A model generated the notes under the pieces. It was not told where the DNA came from. It saw only the letters and a program-made list of their open reading frames with translations, and searched no databases. Position numbers and translations under genes: made by a program. DNA of 64,000 nucleotides. It comes from Vicinamibacterales bacterium. GTDB lineage: Bacteria; Acidobacteriota; Vicinamibacteria; Vicinamibacterales; UBA8438. Below are positions 43,156 through 52,954 of the stretch, in pieces (the first letter of the stretch is position 1; each line of letters opens with the position of its first letter). Where the stretch lies: positions 16,013 to 80,012 of the forward strand of contig CALLXD010000023.1 in assembly GCA_937766455.1 (NCBI GenBank). The letters run 5' to 3'.

Positions 43156-44793
43156 CTACCGCACCGTCGGATACTCGATTCCGAGCTGTTCGAGGTAGGT
43201 GTCGTACTTCGACGGGTCGTAGTAGTACGGTTCGAGCAGCGGCCTGAACTCATCCATGATGTCTCTGTTCAGCCAGATGGCCGGCTCGTCCTCTGGGCGC
43301 AGCAGCGAGACGTATTTGTGGTCGACGGTCTGGACGGTGTCGAAATAATCCCAGGCGTTTTCGAGCACTGACGGCGTCAGCAGCAGGTCGAGCACCGTCG
43401 TCGCATAGGCCTTGGCGCCCGCAGTGACGCCTTTGTGTGCGATCGGGGTCGCCATCGCAATCGCCTTGTTCCAGTTGTGGCCAGGCCCGCCCGGGATGTT
43501 CGCAGGGAACGAGAGCGTGACCGTGGGCACGGTCCACATGATGTCGCCGATGTCATCCGACGGGCCGCCGCGCAGCTGGTTCGGCGGCAGGGCCGGCCCC
43601 CCACGAAGATTCGTGTTGACCTCGGTGCTCAGGCCGCTGGGTTCCACACCCAGCATCTCCTGCACGGCCCGCGCCATCCGCTGGTCGTCCTGGCTCCACT
43701 CCGGCATGCCGACCTGGGTAATGTTGGCGTGCATCGCTTCGGCCAGTGGCTTGTTCGAGTGCATCGGGTAGGCCGCGCCGAGCACACGCGAGCGGACCTC
43801 GGTGTCGGTCATCAGTGCCGCGCCGGCGGCGATCTGCTCGCCGACGTCCCAGAGGTTCTTGATCCGCTCGTAGGTGACCTCGCGGAAGAAGTACCAGACC
43901 GACGCGGTGGGCGGGACGACATTGGGTTGGTCGCCCCCGTCAGTGATCACGTAGTGTGACCGCTGCTGGGGCGGGAGATGTTCTCGTCGGTAGTTCCAGC
44001 CGACGTTCATCAACTCGACGGCGTCGAGCGCGCTCCGTCCATCCCACGGCGACCCGGCGCCATGCGCGGCCTCGCCCTCGAAGAGAAACTCGACCGACAC
44101 CAGGCCGCTGCCGAAGCCTTGGCCCCAACTCGTGCCCAGTCCGGTCCCGACGTGGCAATAGAGCACCGCGTCGACATCGTCGAACAGCCCGGCTCGTACG
44201 AGGTGCGCCTTGGCCCCGAGCTGTTCTTCGGCGACCCCGGGCCAGAGCTTCAACGTGCCACCGATGTTCTCGCGCTCCATGATCTTCTTCACCGCGAGTG
44301 CGGCGGTCACGATCAAGGCCTGGCCGGAATTGTGTCCCTCGCCGTGTCCCGGCGCGCCGACCACAAGCGGGTCGCGGTAGGCGACCCCCGGTTTCTGGGA
44401 GGCCTGTGGAATCCCGTCAATGTCGGTGCCCAGCGCGATGACCGGTGAGCCCGATCCCCAGGTGGCGACCCACGAGGTGGGGATGCCGGCGATGCCGCGC
44501 TCAACCGTGAACCCGTGCGCTTCGAGAATGTCGGTGACGTACCGCTGGGTCTCGAACTCCTGGAACCCGAGTTCGTTGAAGCTGAAGATGGAGTCCACCA
44601 TCTTCTGGGTGAAGTCGCGCCGAGCCTCGACGTCGACCAGGACCTCGGCCTTGAAGTCGCCGAGCCGCGGGTCGGCGTCGTCCGGCGCTGGTGTCTGCGT
44701 CTGCTGCTGCGACGTCGCCACCACCAGGGTGGCAAAGACGAGGCCGACGATGGTGGTGACGGTGATGGTCGAGAGCATGCGGACGGATGGCAC
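43156..44793 (-). CDS. Exported M20-family amidohydrolase, 545 aa
   Basis: A signal peptide (STITVTTIVGLVFATLVVATSQ) is followed by a peptidase M20D/AbgB-like fold. Metal and catalytic regions: VIALGTDIDGIP, GHGEGHNSGQALIVTAALAVK, WPGVAEEQLGAKAHLV (Glu-Glu), VLYCHVGTG, EGEAAHGAGSPWDGRSALDA, and ITDGGDQPNVVPPTASVWYFFRE. The family removes acyl or aminobenzoyl groups from amino-acid conjugates. GTG 44793 follows AGGAGG. Its length exceeds AbgB by ~70 residues because of the C-terminal extension. Next upstream is the YACHEGN-family gene in the same direction. Confidence 0.88.
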   Translation of the reverse strand: MPSVRMLSTITVTTIVGLVFATLVVATSQQQTQTPAPDDADPRLGDFKAEVLVDVEARRDFTQKMVDSIFSFNELGFQEFETQRYVTDILEAHGFTVERGIAGIPTSWVATWGSGSPVIALGTDIDGIPQASQKPGVAYRDPLVVGAPGHGEGHNSGQALIVTAALAVKKIMERENIGGTLKLWPGVAEEQLGAKAHLVRAGLFDDVDAVLYCHVGTGLGTSWGQGFGSGLVSVEFLFEGEAAHGAGSPWDGRSALDAVELMNVGWNYRREHLPPQQRSHYVITDGGDQPNVVPPTASVWYFFREVTYERIKNLWDVGEQIAAGAALMTDTEVRSRVLGAAYPMHSNKPLAEAMHANITQVGMPEWSQDDQRMARAVQEMLGVEPSGLSTEVNTNLRGGPALPPNQLRGGPSDDIGDIMWTVPTVTLSFPANIPGGPGHNWNKAIAMATPIAHKGVTAGAKAYATTVLDLLLTPSVLENAWDYFDTVQTVDHKYVSLLRPEDEPAIWLNRDIMDEFRPLLEPYYYDPSKYDTYLEQLGIEYPTVR

Positions 44794-44828
44794 GGGCGGC
44801 CTCCTAGGGAAACACGTCGATTACGTAA

Positions 44829-45890
44829 CTACCGCGCGCCTTCTGCGTCCTGACGTTCGATGTTGCGGTAGACCTCTTGGATATGTCGGATGTCGTGATT
44901 GCCTTCATGGCAGGCGTATTCGTACATCGGACCGTCGGTGGCCATCATCGGAATCTCGGCGCTCCACGGTTGATCCCAGGTGGTCGGGTCTTCCACCGTG
45001 AATTCGTAGTGGATCCGGTCGTCGCCGACCCGGGTGAACCGCTCCACCACCTTGAGGTCACGGCTTGATCCTTCCCAGGCCGACCGATCGTTGAAGTGGC
45101 TGCTTTCGACGACCAGCGTGTCGCCGTCCCAGTGTCCGCGAGAGTCCCCCGGATATTGGCGGATCCGCTCCGAGAGGACGGGGCGCTCGTCCAGCGGAAC
45201 GATCCGGGGCGCGTTATTGTTTTGCTCCGTGAAGATCACGACGTGGTCAGGCGTCTGAAAGATCTGGTGGACGTCGTTGTAGGACGGCGGCTGCAGGGGA
45301 GGACCGTTGTAGGCGTAGTAGATACAACGCTCGCTGAACGGGCGCAGCTCATATCCGTCGAAGGCCCCCCGGTCGCCACGCGCCGCGCGCCGGCCCTCCG
45401 CCCGCGCATCAGCCTGGGGGTTGCGCGGCGGAATCCGTCCGTCTGCCGGGTCGGTGATCAACGAGGTTCGCCGGGTCGAGAGGCCCTTGGGCACCCGCGT
45501 CGCCAGCCACACCGCATTGTCGTAGTGGACGTAGGTCTCGTCGCGGTGGCTCTGGTCGAGCACCCGCGACCGTTCCTCCGGGTCGGCGATGGTGATGACG
45601 CTGCGGGCCAGCGGGTCGGCCCCGGCGACGGTCAGCTGGGCCTGGAGCTGCGCCCACTCCTCCTCGCTATAGAACGCCTTGTTGCCCAGGTATTCGGGGC
45701 GCTCCATCGGCGTGAACGTCTGGGTGGTCCAGTAGCCCTGCAAGTTGGGGTCGCCGCTGGCCAGGCGTGGCATCTCCCAGTTCGGGTCCGCGACCGTGTC
45801 ACCGGACGGCTGCGCCTGTCCGCGTGCCAGACTCGGCACCAGCATGCCAATGGCCAGAACCGCTACGGCCGTTCTCAGACGATGGTGCAT
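44829..45890 (-). CDS. Exported protein of uncharacterised YACHEGN-type family, 353 aa
   Basis: A signal peptide (TAVAVLAIGMLVPSLARGQ) then DPNLQGYWTTQTFTPMERP, ITDPADGRIPP, FSERCIYYAYNGP, HVVIFTEQNNNAPRIV, DSRGHWDGDTLVVESSHFND, and the closing DGPMYEYACHEGNHDIRHIQ. The same C-terminal block occurs in the VOC fusion at 53034. I know the pattern from similar secreted proteins but not a function. ATG 45890 follows GGAGG. The conserved Cys-His-Glu near the end could form a metal site; this is speculation. Confidence 0.78.
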   Translation of the reverse strand: MHHRLRTAVAVLAIGMLVPSLARGQAQPSGDTVADPNWEMPRLASGDPNLQGYWTTQTFTPMERPEYLGNKAFYSEEEWAQLQAQLTVAGADPLARSVITIADPEERSRVLDQSHRDETYVHYDNAVWLATRVPKGLSTRRTSLITDPADGRIPPRNPQADARAEGRRAARGDRGAFDGYELRPFSERCIYYAYNGPPLQPPSYNDVHQIFQTPDHVVIFTEQNNNAPRIVPLDERPVLSERIRQYPGDSRGHWDGDTLVVESSHFNDRSAWEGSSRDLKVVERFTRVGDDRIHYEFTVEDPTTWDQPWSAEIPMMATDGPMYEYACHEGNHDIRHIQEVYRNIERQDAEGAR

Positions 45891-46116
45891 GTCAAATCCT
45901 CCTTGCGAGGCCGCGCCGTTGATCGGAATGTGTCCATGATCCCTCAGGACCGCGCCGGCCGCAACTGTCTCGGCTCTCCACCCACCAGGACGACACCCTA
46001 CCCGTTTCGGATACACCCCGGCTTCGGGCTATCATCCGACCATAGCTTGTGGAGCGGCAGGCCGGTTGGCGCTGGAACACGTGCTCGCTGCGTGTCTGCC
46101 GAATGGGAGAGAGAAC

Positions 46117-47289
46117 ATGTCATCGTCACGTCATTTGATGTCCACGTTGTTCGTCTGCGGGGCGCTCGTCCTGGTCGGCTGCGCCGCCGAGCCTGAGCCC
46201 GAGCCGATGCCCGAAGCGCCGGCGGCGCCTGCGCCTCCGGGCGACATGATCACGGGGGAGGGTCTGCCAAACCCAACCGCGACGGTGATCGAAAATTGGG
46301 GCGACCTGCCTGAGGGCCGAGAGTGGGGTTCCACCGCCGGCATCGACATCGACCCGAACGACGGCCAGATCTGGGCCTACGAGCGCTGTGGTGCCGGGAC
46401 GTTCGGCGGTGGTGTTCCCATCAACTGCGACTCCAATCCAGTCGACCCCATCTTCAAATTCGACCGGAACACCGGAGCGGTGCTGGCGAATTTCGGCGGG
46501 GGGATCATGATGACACCACACGGTATCCACGTGGACGCCGAGAGCAATGTCTGGGTGACCGACTTCGCCGGGAACCAGGATGGCACCAAGGGGCATCAGG
46601 TACACAAGTTCAGCCAGACCGGCGAGCTGCTGCTCAGCCTCGGCACGCCGGGCCAAGCGGGCAGCGGGCCCGAGCAGTTGAACCAGCCCAACGACGTGAT
46701 CACCGGTCCGGACGGCAGCATCTATGTGTCGGACGGACACGGCGGCCAGGGCATGACGACCGCCGGGGCGATCGCAGAGGGCCTCGAGTCGGGTGCCACC
46801 GGCCGCATCCTGAAGTTCTCACCGGATGGTACCTTCATCAAAGAATGGGGGCAGATCGGGACGCTGCACGGCGAATTCCGCACGCCTCATGCGATGGCGT
46901 TCGATTCGCAGGGACGCCTCTTCGTTGCGGACCGTGGCAACCATCGCATCGAGATTTTCGACCAGGACGGCAACTACCTCGACTCACGGTATGCGTACGG
47001 GCGCATCAGCGGCATCTTCATTACTGGGGATGACATGCTGTACGCGATCGACTCCGAGTCGAGCATGACCAGCCATCCGAACTGGATGAATGGCGTGCGC
47101 ATCGGGCACGTGGATGAGGATCGCATCACCGGCTTCATCCCGCCGTTCGACGCTGATACCCGACCGTATCAGGGCGCCGCTGGTGAAGGCGTCGCGGTCG
47201 ATGCCGACGGCAATGTGTACGCGGCTGAAGGACCCAACTCACTGCGTTGGGCTGGCGGCGCGTTCACGAAGTACGCGGTCGCGCCTTAG
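46117..47289 (+). CDS. Six-bladed NHL-type propeller lipoprotein, 390 aa
   Basis: Lipobox (GALVLVGCAAEPE) and a Pro/Glu linker precede the propeller: LPEGREWGSTAGIDIDP, CDSNPVDPIFKFDRNTGAVL, SNVWVTDFAGNQDGTKGHQV, GSIYVSDGHGGQGM, GRLFVADRGNHRIEIFDQDG. Close paralogue of 7929-9098, alike over nearly its whole length. ATG 46117 follows GGGAGAGAGAAC. A hairpin follows its stop. Confidence 0.86.
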   Translation: MSSSRHLMSTLFVCGALVLVGCAAEPEPEPMPEAPAAPAPPGDMITGEGLPNPTATVIENWGDLPEGREWGSTAGIDIDPNDGQIWAYERCGAGTFGGGVPINCDSNPVDPIFKFDRNTGAVLANFGGGIMMTPHGIHVDAESNVWVTDFAGNQDGTKGHQVHKFSQTGELLLSLGTPGQAGSGPEQLNQPNDVITGPDGSIYVSDGHGGQGMTTAGAIAEGLESGATGRILKFSPDGTFIKEWGQIGTLHGEFRTPHAMAFDSQGRLFVADRGNHRIEIFDQDGNYLDSRYAYGRISGIFITGDDMLYAIDSESSMTSHPNWMNGVRIGHVDEDRITGFIPPFDADTRPYQGAAGEGVAVDADGNVYAAEGPNSLRWAGGAFTKYAVAP

Positions 47290-47298
47290 GTCGGTGTT

Positions 47299-47330
47299 GC
47301 GCCGGTTCAGGGACCTGCCCTGACCGGCGC
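47299..47330. terminator. Bidirectional hairpin between convergent genes
   Basis: Arms GCGCCGGTTCAGGG and CCCTGACCGGCGC pair with one bulged base, loop of 5. It sits in the 55-bp gap between the propeller stop and the SRPBCC gene end. No T-run. Confidence 0.45.
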
Positions 47331-47344
47331 ACCGCTCCCCGGAG

Positions 47345-47797
47345 TTACCCCGCAACCTCCTCCACCGATTTCTTCAGGTCTTCCAGGTCGTCGCTGAGGA
47401 CATGGCGGACCTTGCCGCCGATCGCCCACTCCAGCGGTAGCAGCAATCCGGGCGGCAGCCCCTGGTTGTTGAACTCGAACTCGATGCCGACCTTGGTGCC
47501 GGCCGGCACCGAATCGAATGTGAAGACGGTGTCGATACGCACACCGCCTTTGTGATGGGTCACCGTATACCCGCGATTCCGTTCGAACGCGGTGACTTCC
47601 ATGTCCGCATCGGCGAGACGCCCCATCACCTCCCTGGTCTCGGACCATCGGGTCCCCAGATTGATAGGGCCGGTCGACATGATTTCCAGCTTCTTGATTC
47701 CGGACACATGCTCGGTGGCGTGCTCAAGGTCCGTGAACAGCGCAAACACCTTTTCGATCGGAGCTGCGATTTCGGTTGTAACGGCGACTTTCGGCAT
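47345..47797 (-). CDS. SRPBCC-family (polyketide cyclase-like) protein, 150 aa
   Basis: MPKVAVTTEIAAPIEKVFAL, FTDLEHATEHVSGIKKLEIM and GTRWSETREVMGRLADADMEV match the START/SRPBCC hydrophobic-pocket fold, with a C-terminal helix LEDLKKSVEEVAG. It has no signal peptide. The family binds lipids or aromatic ligands. ATG 47797 follows AGGAGGG. Sits between a propeller and a PQQ dehydrogenase gene. Confidence 0.85.
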   Translation of the reverse strand: MPKVAVTTEIAAPIEKVFALFTDLEHATEHVSGIKKLEIMSTGPINLGTRWSETREVMGRLADADMEVTAFERNRGYTVTHHKGGVRIDTVFTFDSVPAGTKVGIEFEFNNQGLPPGLLLPLEWAIGGKVRHVLSDDLEDLKKSVEEVAG

Positions 47798-47998
47798 CGT
47801 GTTGCCCTCCTAGGGAGAGGGCAGCGCAACACTCGGACCAACCCGGTTCAGTGGGGCGACGCGTGGCGCGAGGGGCTCGCCGGGCAGCCAGCGAGCGGGG
47901 AAATTTACGCGATGGGGATGGGTGAAAATTCGTACGAAGGGCGGCGGGCTTCCCCAGCGATGCTAGCCGCCCCGAAGGCACGTTCGGGACACGCCGAA

Positions 47999-49639
47999 CT
48001 ATTGAGGAAGCGCGAACGAGAAGATGGCATTGCCGGCGGCGATGGCCACGTATTGCTTCCCGTCCACGGCGTAGGCCATCGGCGCGGCATGCACGCGTCC
48101 CCCGACCGACTTGTGCCAGAGCTCTTCGCCGGTTTCGGCGTCGAGCGCGAAGAAGAAGCCGTCGAAGGTGCCGCCGAAGACGAGATCACCCGCAGTCGAC
48201 ATCAAGCCGGACGTCGACCGGGGGTTGACCGGAAACTCCCACATCACATCGCCGGTCTGGGGCGACAGCGCGCGCACGGCGCGGTAATACGAATCGGGTG
48301 ATTCCGGGGTGACGCCGCCGCCGGCGCGATAGCTGTCGCCCTCTTCGTAGGCGGTTTTCCGTATGTAGTATCGCGTCTCGGAATCGTAGGCCATCACATA
48401 GAGCAAGTCCGTGCGCGGGCTGTAGGTCGGGGACCACCAGTTGGAACCGCCGGTGATGCCGGGAGACACGACGGTGCCCTCAAGCGTCGGCTCCATGCCG
48501 GGCACAAGGATGGGGCGGCCGTTCGTGTCGAGTCCCTCGGCCCAGGTCTGCTTCGCGTACGGCTTGCCAAGCAGGAACTCGCCCGTTTCGCGGTCCAGGA
48601 CGTAGAAGAAGGCGTTGCGGTTCGGAAAGAGCATCAGCTTCCGCATCTCGCCGTTGAACATCGTGTCGGCCAGAATCGGAATCTGCGTCGCGTCCCAGTC
48701 GTGGATGTCGTGCGGGGTGAACTGGAAATACCACTTCATTTCGCCGGTGTCAGCGTCCAGCGCGACCACTGAGTCGGAGTAGAGGTTGTCGCCCATACGG
48801 ACGGTCCCGTCATAGTCAGGGCCTGGGTTTCCGGTGCCCCAGTACACGAGGTTCAGCTCCGGGTCGTAGGAGCCGGTCATCCAGGTCGCGGCTCCGCCCC
48901 GGCGCCAGGAGTCGCCCGACCAGGTCTGGCTGTCCGGGTTGTCGGGGCCGGGTGTGGTCATGAACCGCCACTCCTGCTCCCCGCTGTTGACGTCATAGGC
49001 GTCGATGAACCCGCGAATGCCATACTCGCCACCGGCGATACCGCTGAAGACCTTGTCACCGACGATCAGTGGTGCCGCCGTCTTGCTGTAGCCCGAGGTG
49101 GCCTCCGAGGTGGTCGTGTCCCACATCACGCTGCCGGTCTTCGGGTCCAGCGCGACCAGGTGGGCGTCCAGCGTGCTCATGATGATGTGGTCGCCCTGCA
49201 CGGCCACGCCCCGGTTGTTCCGTCCGCAACAAAAGACCATGTCGTCGGGCAGTGGGTGCTCGTATCGCCAGAATGGTCGGCCGGTCGCCGCTTCGACGGC
49301 GATGACCGTGCTTGGCGACTCGGTGATGTACATCACGCCGTCCACCACGATGGGTGTCGTTTCGGCCTGGTCGAGGGTGCTGAGCTGGTGGACCCACTGA
49401 ATCTCGAGACCGGCGGCGTTTGCCCGGTCGATCTGGTCAAGCCCGCTGTAGCGCTGGCTCTTGTAGTTGCCCGAGTACATCAGCCAGTTGTTCGGCTCGT
49501 CCTCGGCGTTGAGCAGCCGATCGGCGGACACCGGGACGAACGGAGCCGTGCTCCCCGAGGGGGCCTGCGCGGACGGTGAGGCGGCAAGCGCACCGACCAT
49601 CAAGACTACGGTTGTGAGGAACAGGCCGCGCTGGGTCAT
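47999..49639 (-). CDS. PQQ-dependent alcohol dehydrogenase (type I-like), 546 aa
   Basis: A signal peptide (LTTVVLMVGALAASPSAQ) is followed by a full PQQ propeller (DEPNNWLMYSGNYKSQRYSGL, AATGRPFWRYE, DADTGEMKWYFQFTPHDIHDW, LDRETGEFLLG, DAETGEELWHKSV). It keeps the vicinal disulfide motif of classical enzymes (VFCCGRNNRGVAV), unlike the two others here. The catalytic Asp context is DWDAT, with no second Asp two residues on, so it looks calcium-type. No haem motif; an external cytochrome is needed. Confidence 0.92.
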   Translation of the reverse strand: MTQRGLFLTTVVLMVGALAASPSAQAPSGSTAPFVPVSADRLLNAEDEPNNWLMYSGNYKSQRYSGLDQIDRANAAGLEIQWVHQLSTLDQAETTPIVVDGVMYITESPSTVIAVEAATGRPFWRYEHPLPDDMVFCCGRNNRGVAVQGDHIIMSTLDAHLVALDPKTGSVMWDTTTSEATSGYSKTAAPLIVGDKVFSGIAGGEYGIRGFIDAYDVNSGEQEWRFMTTPGPDNPDSQTWSGDSWRRGGAATWMTGSYDPELNLVYWGTGNPGPDYDGTVRMGDNLYSDSVVALDADTGEMKWYFQFTPHDIHDWDATQIPILADTMFNGEMRKLMLFPNRNAFFYVLDRETGEFLLGKPYAKQTWAEGLDTNGRPILVPGMEPTLEGTVVSPGITGGSNWWSPTYSPRTDLLYVMAYDSETRYYIRKTAYEEGDSYRAGGGVTPESPDSYYRAVRALSPQTGDVMWEFPVNPRSTSGLMSTAGDLVFGGTFDGFFFALDAETGEELWHKSVGGRVHAAPMAYAVDGKQYVAIAAGNAIFSFALPQ

Positions 49640-49776
49640 GTCAATTCTCTCTCTTCCGGGGTTCGCCGACTGCCGTTTCGGGCCCCCTTTATACCTCGAT
49701 ACCGGGCGCGCCGCGCACGGGAAAAGGCGCGCCGTCCCGTAAATCGCGCGCGTTGGAGCGTGGTACGCTGCGTCGT

Positions 49777-50268
49777 ATGACCCGCGCCGCCGTCCCCGTG
49801 GAGCCGGCAGGGCTCACGCGCCTTCGCCGTTTCCTGACGGGTGTCGTCATGGTTGGCGTCGTGGGCATGGCCGTCGAACTGTTGCTCATTGGTCACACCG
49901 ACGGCTGGTATCAGCTTGTACCGGTCGTCCTGCTGACCGCGACAGCCGTGGCCATGGCCTGGCGGCTGGCGCGGCCGCGTCGGTTGACGGCGTGGGTCGT
50001 CCGCACGCTCATGGTGTCGTCAGTGGCGAGCGGTGTGGCCGGTGTGGTCCTGCACTATCGTGGGAACGAGGCGTTCGAGCTGGAGATGTATCCCACGTTG
50101 TCTGGCGCTGCGCTGGTGTTTGAAACCCTCACGGGGGCCACGCCGGTCTTGGCGCCCGGATCGATGGCGTTGTTGGGATTGGTCGGACTCGCCGTGACGT
50201 ACCGCCCGTCCCGTTCAGGGGCAGTCGAATCCTCTGCCCCGCAGTCAGACGAGGAGTATCAGTCATGA
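49777..50268 (+). CDS. Small membrane protein, 163 aa
   Basis: Four hydrophobic segments: FLTGVVMVGVVGMAVELLLIG, LVPVVLLTATAVAMAWRLA, WVVRTLMVSSVASGVAGVVL and APGSMALLGLVGLAVTY. Hydrophilic C-terminus. ATG 49777 precedes MTRAAVP; a TTG at 49753 is less likely. Divergent from the PQQ dehydrogenase. No family recognised. Confidence 0.6.
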   Translation: MTRAAVPVEPAGLTRLRRFLTGVVMVGVVGMAVELLLIGHTDGWYQLVPVVLLTATAVAMAWRLARPRRLTAWVVRTLMVSSVASGVAGVVLHYRGNEAFELEMYPTLSGAALVFETLTGATPVLAPGSMALLGLVGLAVTYRPSRSGAVESSAPQSDEEYQS

Positions 50269-50816
50269 GATGCCCGCGGATCTGGGGGCTCGCCTCCATT
50301 CGTTTTCCTTCTCCCCACGGTGCTGATGTGCGGAGCCGTCGCCGGGACAGCCGAGGCCCAGGTCGGGTGCATCGGTCACGATTGTGGACGCCAACATCGC
50401 GACCGAGCAGGAACTGTCGGTGTTGCCTCAGCTGACGCCGACGCTCGTCACGAGCATCGTCGGGGCGCGGCCCTTCGCAAGCATCACAGAACTCGACGCG
50501 CTACTGGCGCGGACACTCGACCGAGCGCAGATGACGGAGCTTTATGGTCGACTCTTCGTGCATTTGAACCTCAATACGGCCACGCGAGAGCAGGTCTTGC
50601 TCATTCCCGGCACGGGACCTCGCATGGCGCACGAGTTCGATGAGTACCGTCCCTACGCGGCGCTCGCGCAGTTCCATCGGGAGATTGCCAATACGTGGAC
50701 GACACCGAGCTGGCGCGTCTCGCTACCAGGCGATGCCACAGTTCCGCCGAGAAATGGGCAAGTACGTGGACGACAACGAAGTGGCGCGATTGGAGCGCTA
50801 CGTCACGATCAAGTGA
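50265..50816 (+). pseudogene. ComEA-like helix-hairpin-helix gene, frameshifted
   Basis: Pieces of one protein appear in different frames: an export-signal-like FLLPTVLMCGAVAGTAEAQ, then VDANIATEQELSVLPQLTPT and LNLNTATREQVLLIPGTGPRMAHEF (HhH repeats, frame from 50384), and lastly QFRREMGKYVDDNEVARLER to the stop at 50814-50816 in a third frame. A related stretch QYVDDTELARLA just upstream (~50691) shows the last motif was tandemly repeated. At least two frame changes are needed. It follows the membrane-protein stop with an ATGA overlap. Confidence 0.6.
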
Positions 50817-50838
50817 GGCGTGACGCCGGGGGCGGTGA

Positions 50839-51950
50839 CTACCTGCGCCCGGCCGTCACGGGGGCCGCCAGGCGGTGCCCGGCTTTGATCATCGGGCGCT
50901 CGATCCCGTAGTAACTGACAGCCGCGCACGCGAACACCAGGACGATGTTAAGTGGCGGCGCTTGCAGGCCGAACGGCAGCGTCGATTCAACTGCATCGCC
51001 GACCAGCCACAGCTGTTGCCACAGTACAGCGAGTAGGACATACGCCCAATCCATCGCATGCCCGACATCTCGAGGACGCGTCCAACCATGCTGGCGGGTC
51101 GAAGGACGGTGCCAATGACGAGACAGGGAATAAGCAGGGACTGCCAGAGCATGGCGAGCGGTGGCTGCACAGCGAGGACCGCCACGAGGGCGCCGAGCGC
51201 GCCGAGCCAGACCGGCACGGACAGGAGACGGGTCAGCCGTTCCCGTGTGTGCGGATCCGACGCCATGAGAGCGAACCAACAGCCCCACAGCAGGGCATCC
51301 AGTCGGATGTCGGTGCGCGTATAAAACCCAAGGCCTGGAATGAGCGTTTCACCGATCTCAAGGCGGAATTCCGCCACCCGCCACGCCGCCAGGAGCAGGC
51401 TCAGCGCGGCGCACCCCCACCGGGCCCGCCGCACACCCCACAGCACCAGGAGCCCGGGCCACAGGAGGTAGAAGTGTTCTTCCACGGCCAGACTCCAGAG
51501 GTGTCCCGTGTACCATCCGCCTGGTGCTGCCGGTGCGAAGTAGTTCCGTAGAAACAAGACCGACGACAGCAGCTCACCGCCAGAGATCGCGAAGACGCCG
51601 ACGGCACTGAGCAGAGCCAGGGCCGCAAGCAGGGCGAAGTACGGAGGGAGGATTCTGAAGAAGCGGCGGATGTAGAACCCCTTCAGATTGATACGTCCGC
51701 GCGCGCGATGCTCCTCGATTAACCTCGAGCAAATCAGGAATCCGCTGATGCCAAAGAAAACATCAACTCCCATCGCGCCATACCGCGACAGCGCGTAGAG
51801 CCGATCGTTCGCGAAGGCGCCGTCTACGCCGAGAAGCCCGGCGGTGCCGTGAGCGACCATGACCCCCAGAATCGCGATCGCTCGCCACCCGTCCAGTGTC
51901 GGCAGGTAGCCGCCAGTGGTCGGGGGTGTGGGTGCCGACGCTGTGTTCAA
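50839..51950 (-). pseudogene. Acyltransferase-3 family membrane protein with one-base frameshift
   Basis: OafA/YrhL-type acyltransferase. LPTLDGWRAIAILGVMVAHG, FFGISGFLICSRLIEEHRARG, FYIRRFFRILPPYFALL and YTGHLWSLAVEEHFYLLWPGLLVL (H..E) are in frame. At ~51024 the frame breaks after RMSYSLY. A missing C (TACTGTGG for TACCTGTGG) would restore LWQQLWLVGDAVESTLPFGL and the end FACAAVSYYGIERPMIKAG. The TTG start at 51950 overlaps the ribokinase stop (TTGA). So the gene is either a recent pseudogene or carries a sequencing error. Confidence 0.82.
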
Positions 51951-52900
51951 CGATCTGTTCCTGAGGCTGGCTGGACTGTAGCAGCCGGTGCTGGCGCTTC
52001 GTGCGCATAGGGCAGTGAATCCTGCGCCCCCCGGCGGGTCACGGACATCGCTGCTACGCCGCAGGCCCACTGCACACTGTCATGTAGCGAGAGGTTGTGG
52101 GCCAGCCCCACAGCCAGGGCGCCGTTGAAGCAGTCGCCGGCGGCGGTGGAATCGATGGCCACCACCAGGGGGGCGGCAATTCGCGTGGTGCCGGACGGTG
52201 TCGCGAGCAGCGCACCGGACCCGCCCAGCGTGATGACCACGTTCCTGGCCCCCATCCCAATCAGTCGTGTAGCCGCCTCGCCGGCGGTCTGCTCGTCGCA
52301 GACGCGTACACCCGTGAGCGCTTCGGCTTCCGTCTCGTTCGGCGTCACGAGATACACACCCGCCAGTAACGCCTCCGGTAGTGACCTGGCTGGAGCAGGG
52401 TCGAGAATGACCCGCCGCGCGGGCCCGGCGAGCCGGGCAATGGCCTGACTCACGGTGTGAAACGGAATCTCGAGTTGGAGGAGGACGACCGCGTCGGCTG
52501 GAATGCGGCTCAGGACCGCTTCAATCTCGGGGAGTCCGAGGGTGGCGTTGGCGCCCGGAGCCACGACGATCTGGTTGTTGCCCGCGTCATCCACGCTGAT
52601 CAGCGCGACGCCTGATGGGGAGGTCGTGTCTCTGGTGACCCACGCACAATCAATGTCGTCGTCTTGCAGTCGCGCCAGGGCGTGATCACCGAACGCGTCG
52701 GTACCGAGCCTCGCCACCAACGACACTGCACCGCCCAACCGCGACGCGGCCACGGCCTGATTGGCCCCCTTCCCTCCCGCCGTGACCACGAAGTCACTGC
52801 CCATCACCGTTTCACCGGGCCGTGGCAAGGTGGGTGTGCGCACCACCAGGTCGGTGTTGATGCTGCCGATCACGTAGATGGGAGCGCTGTGGTTCTGCAT
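51947..52900 (-). CDS. rbsK: Ribokinase-family sugar kinase, 317 aa
   Basis: PfkB family: IYVIGSINTDLVVRTPTLPRPGETV, GGKGANQAVAASRLGG and VARLGTDAFGDHAL at the N-terminus, LDPAPARSLPEALLAGVYLVTPNETEAEALTG in the middle, and VAIDSTAAGDCFNGALAVGLA with the catalytic Asp at the C-terminus. The pattern favours ribokinase over other members. Cytoplasmic. Overlaps the acyltransferase start. C-terminal ~25 residues are Ala/Pro-rich. Confidence 0.92.
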   Translation of the reverse strand: MQNHSAPIYVIGSINTDLVVRTPTLPRPGETVMGSDFVVTAGGKGANQAVAASRLGGAVSLVARLGTDAFGDHALARLQDDDIDCAWVTRDTTSPSGVALISVDDAGNNQIVVAPGANATLGLPEIEAVLSRIPADAVVLLQLEIPFHTVSQAIARLAGPARRVILDPAPARSLPEALLAGVYLVTPNETEAEALTGVRVCDEQTAGEAATRLIGMGARNVVITLGGSGALLATPSGTTRIAAPLVVAIDSTAAGDCFNGALAVGLAHNLSLHDSVQWACGVAAMSVTRRGAQDSLPYAHEAPAPAATVQPASGTDR

Positions 52901-52954
52901 GCCGCGCGAGCATCGAGGTCGGGGGGCGACCAGTCAGGGGGAACGGGTACGGCT

